In this document: in pieces, positions 51,962 to 60,691 of the stretch
Position numbering within the stretch: position 1 is the stretch's first letter
Layout of the letters: every line of letters begins with the position of its first letter
DNA from: Gemmatimonadota bacterium
GTDB taxonomy: Bacteria; Gemmatimonadota; Gemmatimonadetes; Gemmatimonadales; Gemmatimonadaceae
Direction: 5' to 3'
Length of the DNA stretch: 64,000 bases
NCBI GenBank assembly: GCA_003155795.1
Contig: PMEM01000060.1
Span: 1-64,000 of the forward strand
Position numbers and translations under genes: made by a program
The notes under the pieces: generated by a model
Told to the model about the DNA's origin: nothing
Databases searched by the model: none
The model's input: only the letters and a program-made list of their open reading frames with translations

Positions 51962-52734
51962 CTCCATCGATAAAGCGGGTCGTGAAGATCGGCGGTCGCG
52001 CACAGTCGGCGGATACGCTCGCGTCAAGCATTGCCTCGGCGTGGATTGCAGACGGAGCGATGTGCGTCGTGCATGGCGGTGGCGACGAGATCTCGGCGTT
52101 GCAGCGCAAGCTTGGTGGCGAGCCGCGGTTCGCTGGGGGCAGGCGCGTGACAACTGCTGCAGATCTCGAAATAATCCGGATGGTGCTGTCCGGGGTCGTG
52201 AACAAGCGATTGGTATCGCAGTTCAATGCGGCTGGCGCACGGGCGATCGGGCTGTCAGGCGAGGATGCGGACCTCATTTCTGCGCAACCGCTTGGCATCT
52301 CCGAATTTGGTTTTGTTGGAATGCCGGTCAGCATCAACACATCGTTGATAGAGATGCTCTGGCTTTCGGGTCTATTGCCGGTCGTGTCGCCGCTTGCAGC
52401 GAGTGCTGAAACTCCGGGCACCGCTCTCAATGTGAATGGTGACGATGCCGCTGCCGCGCTTGCTGTCGCACTGGGGGCAGACGAACTGCTCATCATCGCC
52501 GATGTCGAGGGAGTGCTCGATTCCTCGGGGCGGGTGATTGATGAGCTGGACATCGACGAGGCGCGTGCACTCATCGCATCGGGCGTGGCTGCAGGTGGGA
52601 TGGCAGCAAAACTCGAAGCGGCGCACGCTGCTCTTGCTGGGGGTGTGCAGTCCGTGCGTATTTCCGATCTGCCCGCGCTGGAAGATTCCACCCGCGGCAC
52701 ACTTGTAACGCTTGCAACGGTAGGTGCGAAGTGA
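51958..52734 (+). CDS. argB: Acetylglutamate kinase
   Basis: A 258-residue kinase of the amino-acid-kinase fold. Motifs: VVKIGGRAQ near the N-terminus, VVHGGGDEISA, LSGEDADLI, NVNGDDAAAALAVALGADEL and IIADVEGVLD. It phosphorylates N-acetylglutamate. The N-terminal helix that forms the arginine-sensing hexamer in some species is not evident, so feedback inhibition by arginine may be weak; this is inference. In Bacteroidota related short enzymes act on N-succinylglutamate, which cannot be excluded here. It overlaps argC and argD. Confidence 0.93.
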   Translation: MTPSIKRVVKIGGRAQSADTLASSIASAWIADGAMCVVHGGGDEISALQRKLGGEPRFAGGRRVTTAADLEIIRMVLSGVVNKRLVSQFNAAGARAIGLSGEDADLISAQPLGISEFGFVGMPVSINTSLIEMLWLSGLLPVVSPLAASAETPGTALNVNGDDAAAALAVALGADELLIIADVEGVLDSSGRVIDELDIDEARALIASGVAAGGMAAKLEAAHAALAGGVQSVRISDLPALEDSTRGTLVTLATVGAK

Positions 52735-53954
52735 CGACGATGACCCTTCCAGTAATGCAGATAGGCGCTGACAACGATGTGTCGGCAGCTACCGCCGCGC
52801 CACCACCCATTCTCGGGACATACAAGCGTCCCCCGGTTGAGATGGTACGCGGCAACGGCGTGTATCTCTACGACGAGACCGGAAAGGCATATCTCGATTT
52901 CGCGAGCGGGATTGCGGTCAACGCGCTTGGCTACAACGACGCCGGCATCGCCGGCGCGATCAAAGACGCGCTGCAGACCGGGTTGCTGCACACATCCAAT
53001 CTGTACCGCACGCGGCCCGGCGAGGAGCTCGCGCAGTTTCTAGTCGACAACTCGTTTGCGTCGTCGGTGTTTTTCTGCAACTCCGGTGCCGAAGCGAATG
53101 AAGGCGCGTTCAAGTTTGCGCGCAAGTTCGGTCGCAGCATCTCGCCAGAAAAAACGGGGATAGTCTCGCTGCGCGGTGCATTTCACGGTCGCCTTTTCGC
53201 GTCGCTTGCCGCGACGGATCGCCCTGCTTATCAGGCTCCATTCCTCCCGCTCACGCCCGGTGTGTCGATTGTCGAGCGTACAATCGAGGATCTCGACGCC
53301 GCGCTGGATGCGCGCACTGTAGCTGCTGTGATCGTGGAGCCGGTGCAGGGTGAGGGTGGAGTTCGCGTGATCGATCACGGGCTGCTCGCGGAGTTGCGTG
53401 CACTTACTCACGAGCGGCGGATCGCACTCATATTCGATGAGATCCAGTGCGGCTTCGGTCGTACGGGCACCTTGTTCGCGTACGAGCAGACGGGTGTTGT
53501 GCCCGACATGATCACAGTTGCGAAGCCGATGGCCGGCGGCTTGCCGATGGGCGCCGTGTTGATGAGCGCCGAGATCGCTTCTGAAATCAAGCCCGGTGAT
53601 CACGGCACCACGTTTGGTGGCGGCCCGTTCGTCGCGAGTGTTGCGTTGCATGTTGTGAAGCGCCTTGCCGAACCTGCATTGTTGCAGCAGGTGCGCGACA
53701 ATGGTGAGTGGTTTGGCGAGGAGCTGCTTACGGTGAAGCGCCGCACAGGTCGTGTCCGCGCAGTTCGGGGAATGGGGTTGATGTGGGGAATGGACGTTGT
53801 CGAGCCAGCGGCTGGCGTAGTGGCGCGCGCCATGGACGCCGGGATGCTGATCCTGTCTGCCGGCGAGTATACCCTTCGCCTTTTGCCGCCACTCGTTATT
53901 ACGCGTAATGAACTGCGGGAAGGGCTTGCCCGTCTTGAGGAAGTATTGAAATGA
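52731..53954 (+). CDS. argD: Acetylornithine aminotransferase
   Basis: A 407-residue PLP class III aminotransferase with GTG start overlapping argB (GTGA). Features: YLYDETGKAYLDFASGIAVNALGY, the PLP site region with FCNSGAEANEGAFKFARK, IFDEIQCGFGRTGTLFAYE, and the Schiff-base lysine in MITVAKPMAGGLPMGAV. GTTFGGGPF follows. It converts the semialdehyde to N-acetylornithine. The stop overlaps the GNAT gene by four bases. Confidence 0.94.
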   Translation: MTTMTLPVMQIGADNDVSAATAAPPPILGTYKRPPVEMVRGNGVYLYDETGKAYLDFASGIAVNALGYNDAGIAGAIKDALQTGLLHTSNLYRTRPGEELAQFLVDNSFASSVFFCNSGAEANEGAFKFARKFGRSISPEKTGIVSLRGAFHGRLFASLAATDRPAYQAPFLPLTPGVSIVERTIEDLDAALDARTVAAVIVEPVQGEGGVRVIDHGLLAELRALTHERRIALIFDEIQCGFGRTGTLFAYEQTGVVPDMITVAKPMAGGLPMGAVLMSAEIASEIKPGDHGTTFGGGPFVASVALHVVKRLAEPALLQQVRDNGEWFGEELLTVKRRTGRVRAVRGMGLMWGMDVVEPAAGVVARAMDAGMLILSAGEYTLRLLPPLVITRNELREGLARLEEVLK

Positions 53955-54454
53955 CAATGGAACGTTCTACATCAATAACCCTGCGTCCAGCCAGACCGTC
54001 AGATATTGACGGCATCGCATCACTCGTGAACGGATATGCCGCCGAGGCGATCATGTTGTACCGCTCACCGGACTCCGTGCGCATGACGTTGCACGATTTT
54101 GTAGTTGCCGTTGGTCCGGATGGATCGGTGATGGCGTGTGGCGCATTGAAGGAGTACTCGCCATCACTTGCGGAAGTTGCATCCGTAGCGGTCGCGCGCG
54201 ACGCGCATGGCCTCGGGCTTGGCACCGCAATCGTTGCTGAAGTAGAGAAACTCGCCCGCAAGCGTGGGGTTGACGAGTTGTTCGCGCTGACGCTGACACC
54301 CAAGTTTTTCGAGAGCGCTGGCTACATTGTTGGTGACAGGGCGTTGTATCCTGAGAAGATCCGACGCGACTGCCTCAAATGCCCGCGCAGGATTCGTTGC
54401 AACGAGTACTGTGTGGTGCGTCCCGTACAGGAAGCGATTGCTGTGGCTGCGTAG
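53951..54454 (+). CDS. argA: Short GNAT acetyltransferase, probable N-acetylglutamate synthase
   Basis: A 167-residue GNAT protein at the end of the argCBD operon, ATGA overlap with argD. The GNAT core is visible: LRPARPSDIDGIASLVN, EVASVAVARDAHGLGLGTAIVAEVE and FALTLTPKFFESAGY. It resembles the short ArgA-type synthases that acetylate glutamate, the first step of the pathway, so position and type agree. The C-terminus carries a cysteine cluster, C-x2-C-x5-C-x3-C (CLKCPRRIRCNEYC), that could bind a metal. No argJ, argF, argG or argH is seen in the window. Confidence 0.85.
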   Translation: MTMERSTSITLRPARPSDIDGIASLVNGYAAEAIMLYRSPDSVRMTLHDFVVAVGPDGSVMACGALKEYSPSLAEVASVAVARDAHGLGLGTAIVAEVEKLARKRGVDELFALTLTPKFFESAGYIVGDRALYPEKIRRDCLKCPRRIRCNEYCVVRPVQEAIAVAA

Positions 54455-54524
54455 ATCGCAGTGGCGTTGGTTCGCCGACAGGGCTGGAATCTGCTAAGAT
54501 TCGGTATTCCGAACGAGGTTCCAC

Positions 54525-55274
54525 ATGGCTGAATCGACAACTGCGATACCGGCGCACGCAGACTACGGGCTAGACGCGCCGGGGGTAGTCCGCACTCTGG
54601 CAATCCTCGGGATCCTGTGCGTGGTCGGCGCGTTCCTGTGGCCGCGGCTCTCATTTACGAGCCCGACGATCCAGCACATCGCGGTTCATCCAACATTATT
54701 GTGGATGGGTTGCGGATTCCTTGCGGGATCCGGTCTGATGATCGCGAGCAGCAGGTGGGGAAAACTTAGGGCGCGAGACAATCTGCTGGATCGCTTTCAA
54801 CTCACCGGGAGTGAAACCGTACTGGACGTGGGGTGCGGCCACGGCCTGTTGTTGATCGGCGCTGCCAAGCGGCTGACGACGGGGAAGGCGATCGGAGTCG
54901 ATCTCTGGTCGCAAGTCGATCAGAAGGACAATTCATCGGCAGCGGCGATGGCTAACGCGCAAGAAGAAGGAGTCGCGGACCGCGTGGATGTACGCGATGG
55001 TGACATGCGCGCGCTGCCGTTGGACGATTCCTCCGTCGATCTCGTACTTTCGTGTCTTGCTATCCACAACGTCTCCGGTTCGGAGGAGCGACGAAAGGCG
55101 ATTCGGGAAATCGTGCGTGTGTTGAAACCCGGTGGTCGAGTGGGCATAATCGACATTTCGAACGTAGGCGAGTATGCTGACGAACTTCGCAAGGCCGGTA
55201 TGACGTCGGTGAGCACGCACGGGATCACGCCGTGGATATACCCGCCGACTCGAGTGCTGACGGCTATTAAATAG
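54525..55274 (+). CDS. Membrane-anchored SAM-dependent methyltransferase
   Basis: A 249-residue protein. The N-terminus has two hydrophobic segments, about residues 22-40 (VVRTLAILGILCVVGAFLW region) and 55-75 (HPTLLWMGCGFLAGSGLMIA). A class I methyltransferase domain follows: VLDVGCGHGLLLIGAAKRL (SAM site), GVDLW, RVDVRDGDMRALPLDDSSVDLVLSCLAIHN and LKPGGRVGIIDIS. Tethering to the membrane suggests a lipid, quinone or membrane-protein substrate, by inference. Upstream, TAAGAT at 54,495-54,500 may be a -10, with a small inverted repeat (TTCGG TATT CCGAA) after it. Confidence 0.85.
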   Translation: MAESTTAIPAHADYGLDAPGVVRTLAILGILCVVGAFLWPRLSFTSPTIQHIAVHPTLLWMGCGFLAGSGLMIASSRWGKLRARDNLLDRFQLTGSETVLDVGCGHGLLLIGAAKRLTTGKAIGVDLWSQVDQKDNSSAAAMANAQEEGVADRVDVRDGDMRALPLDDSSVDLVLSCLAIHNVSGSEERRKAIREIVRVLKPGGRVGIIDISNVGEYADELRKAGMTSVSTHGITPWIYPPTRVLTAIK

Positions 55275-55334
55275 CGATGGACGACGTAGGGTCGACCGAG
55301 CATCGTTCTCGTTCTGTCTGCCGCGGCGCGATTC

Positions 55335-55922
55335 ATGAATGTCCAGTCTCATATGACCAGCCGTACTTCAATGCGCCGGGATCCCCCACGACGTCCGGTA
55401 AAGCAACGCATCATCTGGGCGCCAGTTGCGTCTGCTCTGGTGCTCGTGGGTCCTGCCGTTCTTGCGGTAGTCACGGGGCAGGTGTTTCTATTTCCGAGCC
55501 TCGGTCCTACCGCGGTAATGCTGGCGCACGAGCCTCAGCACCACAGTTCGCGTCCGTACGCAGTGCTGGTGTCGCATGCCGTGGGATTCCTCGCCGCATC
55601 TGTCAGCGTCGCGATTTTTGGCGTTGCCTTCGCACCTTCGGTGTTTGAGACCCATACTGTAAGTTTGGCGCGTGCTTGCGCCGCAGTGCTGGCCCTGGCG
55701 TTGGCAGTGTTCCTGGAAGTCGTGCTGCACGCCGAGCACCCACCGGCGGCCGCCACAACGTTGCTGGTTGCGCTGGGGTCATTCCAGCCGACACTGTACA
55801 GCGCGTTCCTCATCATGAGTGGCGTCGTCGTTGTGCTCGCTATCGGGGAACCACTGCGACGGGTTCGGCTGAAGCTGGAAGCGCGACTGGACGATCCGGA
55901 CGCGAGTAGTCAGATCGTGTAA
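55335..55922 (+). CDS. HPP family integral membrane protein
   Basis: A 195-residue protein with about four membrane segments. The HPP signature is clear: FLFPSLGPTAVMLAHEP and the conserved HAEHPPAAATTLLVALG. A charged C-terminal tail (VRLKLEARLDDPDASSQ) follows. HPP proteins are membrane proteins with a proposed role in anion, including nitrite, transport in some organisms; here the substrate is unknown. The start is uncertain because there is no clear ribosome site. It lies seven bases before the sigma factor. Confidence 0.85.
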   Translation: MNVQSHMTSRTSMRRDPPRRPVKQRIIWAPVASALVLVGPAVLAVVTGQVFLFPSLGPTAVMLAHEPQHHSSRPYAVLVSHAVGFLAASVSVAIFGVAFAPSVFETHTVSLARACAAVLALALAVFLEVVLHAEHPPAAATTLLVALGSFQPTLYSAFLIMSGVVVVLAIGEPLRRVRLKLEARLDDPDASSQIV

Positions 55923-55929
55923 TATTCGG

Positions 55930-56514
55930 GTGTCGGCCGGCATTGATAAGATGAAAATGCCGAGACCTCACGCCGTCCTCACACTTCAATCGAGCGAGCC
56001 GCTGACGCAGGACAAAGTGCTCGGGCGCACGATCGCTGGTGATCCATCTGGAATAGCCGAGTTATACGAACGGCACGCGGCTTCGTTGTTCCGGACCGCG
56101 TACCGGATGCTTGGCTCGCGCGCCGATGCGGAAGACGTTGTCCACGATCTCTTCGTCGGACTCCCCGAAGCGCTCCGGCGGTATGAAGACCGTGGTCGGC
56201 TGGATCAGTGGCTCACGCGAATAATCATACGTCTGAGCCTCATGCATTTGCGCAACGAACGCCGTCGCCGCTCCACGCCGCTTATGGATATGCCGCAACT
56301 GGCTGGCACGGAGAGATCGGATGCTCGGCTTGAGCTGACGGAACTGGAGCAGGCCGTGATGGCCCTCCCAACCGGGCTTCGCGCCGTGTTCGTTCTCCGG
56401 CAGGTAGAAGGCTACTCATATGAAGAAATCGCAGCACTGCTCGATATCAGCGTCGGCGCGTCCCGGGTTCGCCTCACGCGCGCAATAGAAAGGCTTCGTC
56501 GCACACTTCTATGA
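55930..56514 (+). CDS. ECF-type RNA polymerase sigma factor
   Basis: A 194-residue sigma factor with GTG start, or ATG 55,951 as an alternative. Region 2 is seen in AELYERHAASLFRTAYRMLGSRADAEDVVHDLFVGL, with WLTRIIIRLSLMHLRNERRR following. Region 4 is MALPTGLRAVFVLRQVEGYSYEEIAALLDISVGASRVRLTRAIERLR, with a helix-turn-helix. It would direct transcription of a small regulon when released by the anti-sigma protein encoded next. The overlap of its stop with the next start (ATGA) shows tight coupling of the pair. Confidence 0.94.
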   Translation: MSAGIDKMKMPRPHAVLTLQSSEPLTQDKVLGRTIAGDPSGIAELYERHAASLFRTAYRMLGSRADAEDVVHDLFVGLPEALRRYEDRGRLDQWLTRIIIRLSLMHLRNERRRRSTPLMDMPQLAGTERSDARLELTELEQAVMALPTGLRAVFVLRQVEGYSYEEIAALLDISVGASRVRLTRAIERLRRTLL

Positions 56515-58715
56515 GCTTCATCGACAAGGTAACCGTCATGCACTATTTCTCACGCCATCCTGCGCACGCTGAATTGAGCGACTTCCTTGCCGGGAGCGAT
56601 CCAGGCGCCCGCTCTCGCATCGCGTCGCACCTCGAGCACTGTCAGTCGTGCCGCGACGTTCTACAGTTGCTGCGCGGTGCGAGTGCTTCACAATGGAACG
56701 CGCCTGGCACGGAACCGTCACCGGAACTGCTCGCGCGCATTCTCGAGAGTCGCGCATCCGACGCGCGAGTAATTCTGCCGTCCGACACTCAAATCGCAGG
56801 TTCTAGGAGTACTCCCAACCGGCTATCACTGATTGCTGCAGCGGCAGTGATACTTGCCGTGATCGGCGGCGTGCTGGTGACCCGGACCGCGAGCGATGTG
56901 GAGGCTGGTGCGACGAGTGGGACGCTTGTGTTGAATCCTGCAATGCCTCGACCAGGCCAGACTGTCAGTGTGACATACCGTGCGGCCGCAATGTTGGCCA
57001 ACCAGCCGACCCTCGTGCTTCGGGCGCGTATGCGCGACACAGGCAGTGAATCATACAACGCTGGGTTCCCGACAGTCCGCGCAGCCATGCTGCAGCGCGG
57101 TGCAGACGGAGACTTCACCGGGCATTTCGTAATTCCGGCCAATATTGTGTATGCCGCGCTCGCCGTCGCAGATACAAGTGCTCAAAGCGTCGACGACAAT
57201 GCCGGTCGCGACTGGGAAATACTTGTCTCCGATTCTACAGGGAAGCCGCTGTTCACGGCGTTGGATCAACGCGCCAACGACATGATGGGCCGAAACTGGG
57301 AAGAGGGGCTCGCAACCGCGCATCGCATGGTGGCGTTGTACCCGCGCGATCTGAGGGCGTGGAGTTGGCTTCGCGCATTCAACCGATGGCTCGGCAAGGT
57401 TGGCGATGACAGCATACGAGTTCGTGACCGTGCGCAGCTTGCCAAGTTCGATTCCATGTTCACAAACGGCGTCGCGTCTGATGCTGACATCGGAAGGATG
57501 GCTTGGTTCGCAGACGGGATCGACTCCAGCATTGCCGCGCACTGGCGCGCCCGGCTGATGCAGCAGGCTCCGCGCAACTCGTTTGCGGTACAGTGGCGGT
57601 TGATCGCGATCCTCGACACCCTGCATCAGCGAAATGACACGGCTACTGTGCTCCGTCAGATGGATGCGCTGTGGGATTCTGCGCCGCTGGACCCGAAGGC
57701 GCAGATAGCGACATACGCTACCGGGATGGCAATGGATGCGGCCGACACAACTCTCATCAAACTCTGGACAACGCGACAGGCGCTTGGCGGGGGCGACAAA
57801 CGCGATTTCGCACGATGGGTCGCGACGCAATTCACAAAGATACCCGCACTTCGCGCTGAGGGCATTAAGCTGGTACGCAATGAGATGGACAGTCTTGCCA
57901 TACTTCACCCGTCAGAGCAGGCACTGGACGAAACGATTGCCGAACAGCGGGCGCGTCACAATGTCAGCCGCCGCAATCTGCTCGCAACGCTGGGACAGGC
58001 ACTAGTTGCAAGCGGAGATTACGCGGGTGCGCGCCAGGTACTCGACGAGGCCGTATCGAAAGGCTGGAATCTGGAAGTCTTTCGCGCCGTGCGAACCGCC
58101 AGTCTTGCGGCCGGTGATACAGCGCATGCACTGACGATGGCTGCGCGAATAAGCGTCGATCCGCGGACTTCACCGACATTCACCGACTCACTGCGCCCGG
58201 TCGCAGAACGCGTCCTCGGCGCTGCAGGATGGAACGCGGAACTGGCCACAGCGCGAAAGGAATTCGTCAAGCGCATGCTTGAAAGTTCAACTCCACGATC
58301 GATACGGGGTGATCCGCGATTGCGCGACCTTGATGGTCAGACGACCAAACTCAGCGCGCTTGCGCAGGGGAAGGTCACTATCGTCGCATTCTGGTCGCGA
58401 TTCTGTGGCCCGGCGATCGAGGATCTGCCTGTCATGAACGCCGTCGCGACGCGCCTGGCGAAATCTGGTGTCCGGGTGGTGAGTGTCGTTGACGAGGCAA
58501 ACTCATCTGCCGCGCTGAAACAGTTCCTGCGAGACAGGAAGGTAACAATGCCGACGTATCTTGACAGCTGGCACGAAGGCAGCCGCGCGTTCAATCAGTG
58601 GGGCACGCCGGACTACTATGTAATCGACGCTGATGGAAGAATACGGTTCGCGGGAACCAATTCCGCAGAGACGGTGCTCGCCCGCGCCGAGGCTTTGCGA
58701 ATGTCCGAGAACTGA
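56511..58715 (+). CDS. Anti-sigma factor fused to an extracytoplasmic helical region and a thioredoxin-like domain with a CGPA site
   Basis: A 734-residue fusion. Residues 10-50 are a zinc-binding anti-sigma domain with the H-x3-C-x2-C motif H40-LEH-C44-QS-C47. A single membrane helix is at about 105-125 (LSLIAAAAVILAVIGGVLV). From about 130 there is a beta-rich segment, then a long alpha region like TPR repeats (about 240-580). The final 140 residues look like TlpA/thioredoxin: VTIVAFWSRFCGPAIEDLPVM, GVRVVSVVDEAN and WGTPDYYVIDADGRIRFAGT. The active site is C632-G-P-A635, so the resolving cysteine of CGPC is replaced by alanine. Ligand and cysteine positions are seen; sensing of thiol or oxidative state by the outer domain is inference. 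Confidence 0.85.
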   Translation: MSFIDKVTVMHYFSRHPAHAELSDFLAGSDPGARSRIASHLEHCQSCRDVLQLLRGASASQWNAPGTEPSPELLARILESRASDARVILPSDTQIAGSRSTPNRLSLIAAAAVILAVIGGVLVTRTASDVEAGATSGTLVLNPAMPRPGQTVSVTYRAAAMLANQPTLVLRARMRDTGSESYNAGFPTVRAAMLQRGADGDFTGHFVIPANIVYAALAVADTSAQSVDDNAGRDWEILVSDSTGKPLFTALDQRANDMMGRNWEEGLATAHRMVALYPRDLRAWSWLRAFNRWLGKVGDDSIRVRDRAQLAKFDSMFTNGVASDADIGRMAWFADGIDSSIAAHWRARLMQQAPRNSFAVQWRLIAILDTLHQRNDTATVLRQMDALWDSAPLDPKAQIATYATGMAMDAADTTLIKLWTTRQALGGGDKRDFARWVATQFTKIPALRAEGIKLVRNEMDSLAILHPSEQALDETIAEQRARHNVSRRNLLATLGQALVASGDYAGARQVLDEAVSKGWNLEVFRAVRTASLAAGDTAHALTMAARISVDPRTSPTFTDSLRPVAERVLGAAGWNAELATARKEFVKRMLESSTPRSIRGDPRLRDLDGQTTKLSALAQGKVTIVAFWSRFCGPAIEDLPVMNAVATRLAKSGVRVVSVVDEANSSAALKQFLRDRKVTMPTYLDSWHEGSRAFNQWGTPDYYVIDADGRIRFAGTNSAETVLARAEALRMSEN

Positions 58716-58736
58716 CGTTCAGACTTCGCACCTCCC

Positions 58737-60629
58737 CTAACTATTGACCGCTATCGTCTCCAGCGCTTCCCATCGTAGCATCAATTGAGATATCTCGGCG
58801 TCCAGTTCCTTGAGTCGCACACTCGCCGCACTGACCGCAGCTCCGTCGCGCAGGAATACCGGATCGGCGAGTGAAGTGTACAGCTGCTCACGTTCCGTTT
58901 CCAGCTTACCGATACCGTCAGGGAGAGCCGCGAGTTCGCTCGTCTCCTTATATGTAAGACGACGCTTGCGCGGCTCTTGTGCAGTCGCCGCGTTGCGCTT
59001 GGGCGCCGATGTGGCAGGAACAGCACGCTCGGCTACTTTCCGCTGCCGCACCCAATCCGAGTAACCACCGGCGTATTCGGTGACACGTCCACCGCCTTCG
59101 AAGACGAGCGTGCTCGTGACAACATTATCCAGAAATGCGCGGTCATGGCTCACGACCAGCAACGTGCCACTGAACTCGAGCAGCAACTCTTCGAGCAGAT
59201 CAAGCGTTTCGATATCCAGATCGTTGGTCGGTTCATCCATCACCAGCAGATTGAACGGCCGAATGAATAGTCGCGCAAGCAACAGTCGGTTGCGCTCTCC
59301 GCCGGATAGCGCGCGAACTGGCGCACGCGACCGGTCCGGTGCAAAGAGGAAATCCTCGAGGTAGCCGAGTACGTGTTTGCGCGCACCACCGATCTCGACG
59401 AACTCTGCGCCATCGGCAACACTCTCGAATACGCTGCGGTCCGGATCGAGCTGCTCGCGGAGTTGATCGAAGTACGCAATCTGGAGGCCGGTGCCCGAAC
59501 GGATAGTTCCGGAATCCGGGGTCAGTTCTCCGAGCAATAGTCGCAGAAGTGTAGTCTTCCCTGAGCCATTGGGCCCGATCAGACCAACTCGATCGCCCCG
59601 CGCTATACTCGTCGAGAAATCGCGAATGATTGTGCGATCACCCCGCGCAAATGATATCCCGCGAGCCTCGACAACCAGCTTTCCAGATCGCTCTGACTCC
59701 TGCGCCTGCAATTTTGCGGTGCCCGTGCGCTCTCTGCGCGCACTGCGCTCAACTCGAAGCGCTTCAAGCGACCTGACACGTCCCTCATTGCGAGTGCGGC
59801 GAGCCTGAATCCCTGTACGAATCCACACCTCCTCCTTCGCCAGCTTCTTGTCGAACTCGACCCACTCTCGCTGTTCATTCGCAAGCGACGCTTCCTTTCG
59901 GACGAGGTAGGTATCGTAGTCAGTACCCCAGTCAACCAGTCGACCGCGATCCAGTTCGACAATTCGAGTTGCGACGCGTCGGAGAAAAGCACGATCGTGT
60001 GTGACGAGTACGAGTGTGATTTCGCGATCGATCAGAAAAGATTCCATCCACTCGACTGCTTCAACATCCAGGTGATTTGTCGGCTCGTCGAGTAGCAGTA
60101 CGTCGGGCTCGGCGATCAGCGCGCGTGCGAGCAGTGTCTGGCGTTTGCGACCTCCAGACGCGGCGGCGAATTGCAGCTCTCCGTCCAGCGCAAGATGAAA
60201 CAGCACGGTCTCGACGCGCGACTGCACCTGCCACGCATCTGAAGCATCGAGTGCCCGATGGAGCCGGTCGAGCTCGCGGAGCGCGCTCGGACTCCCGGTA
60301 GCCGCAACTTTGTGGCTCGCGGCGTGATAACGGGCCAGCAAGCGTCCAGTATCGCCGAGTCCAGCAGAGACCACGTCGAAGATCGTGCCGGCCAGATCGG
60401 ATGGGATCTCCTGCTCAAGGCGAGCGACGGTGACACCAGTCTGGCGTACGACTTCGCCCGTGTCCGGCGCCATCGTACCGTCGAGGAGCTTCATGATCGT
60501 GCTCTTGCCGGTGCCGTTTCTCCCCAGCAGGCAGACCCGCTCGCCGCGCTCGACCGTAAGATTGGCGCGATCCAGTATGGGTGGGCCGCCGAAAGCGATG
60601 CTGACGTCCTGCATCCCGAGGAGCGCCAT
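58737..60629 (-). CDS. uup: ABC-F ATPase, Uup type
   Basis: A 630-residue protein with two ABC modules and no membrane segments. First module: LLGRNGTGKST (Walker A), FAAASGGRKRQTLLARAL (signature) and DVLLLDEPTNHLDVEAVEW. Second module: LIGPNGSGKTTLLRLL, ALSGGERNRLLLARLF and LLVMDEPTNDLDIETL. A linker with EEVWIRTGIQARRTRNEGR joins them. The C-terminal coiled coil (KRRLTYKETSELAALPDGIGKLETEREQL) is the Uup mark and binds nucleic acid. ABC-F proteins act on ribosomes or DNA structures. ATG 60,629 is preferred; ATG 60,614 is possible. Confidence 0.92.
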   Translation of the reverse strand: MALLGMQDVSIAFGGPPILDRANLTVERGERVCLLGRNGTGKSTIMKLLDGTMAPDTGEVVRQTGVTVARLEQEIPSDLAGTIFDVVSAGLGDTGRLLARYHAASHKVAATGSPSALRELDRLHRALDASDAWQVQSRVETVLFHLALDGELQFAAASGGRKRQTLLARALIAEPDVLLLDEPTNHLDVEAVEWMESFLIDREITLVLVTHDRAFLRRVATRIVELDRGRLVDWGTDYDTYLVRKEASLANEQREWVEFDKKLAKEEVWIRTGIQARRTRNEGRVRSLEALRVERSARRERTGTAKLQAQESERSGKLVVEARGISFARGDRTIIRDFSTSIARGDRVGLIGPNGSGKTTLLRLLLGELTPDSGTIRSGTGLQIAYFDQLREQLDPDRSVFESVADGAEFVEIGGARKHVLGYLEDFLFAPDRSRAPVRALSGGERNRLLLARLFIRPFNLLVMDEPTNDLDIETLDLLEELLLEFSGTLLVVSHDRAFLDNVVTSTLVFEGGGRVTEYAGGYSDWVRQRKVAERAVPATSAPKRNAATAQEPRKRRLTYKETSELAALPDGIGKLETEREQLYTSLADPVFLRDGAAVSAASVRLKELDAEISQLMLRWEALETIAVNS

Positions 60630-60691
60630 TACGGTGTCTGTTCCAGGTACGGGTATCTCAAGAGTGAAGATTAACAAGTAAATTGGGTTCC

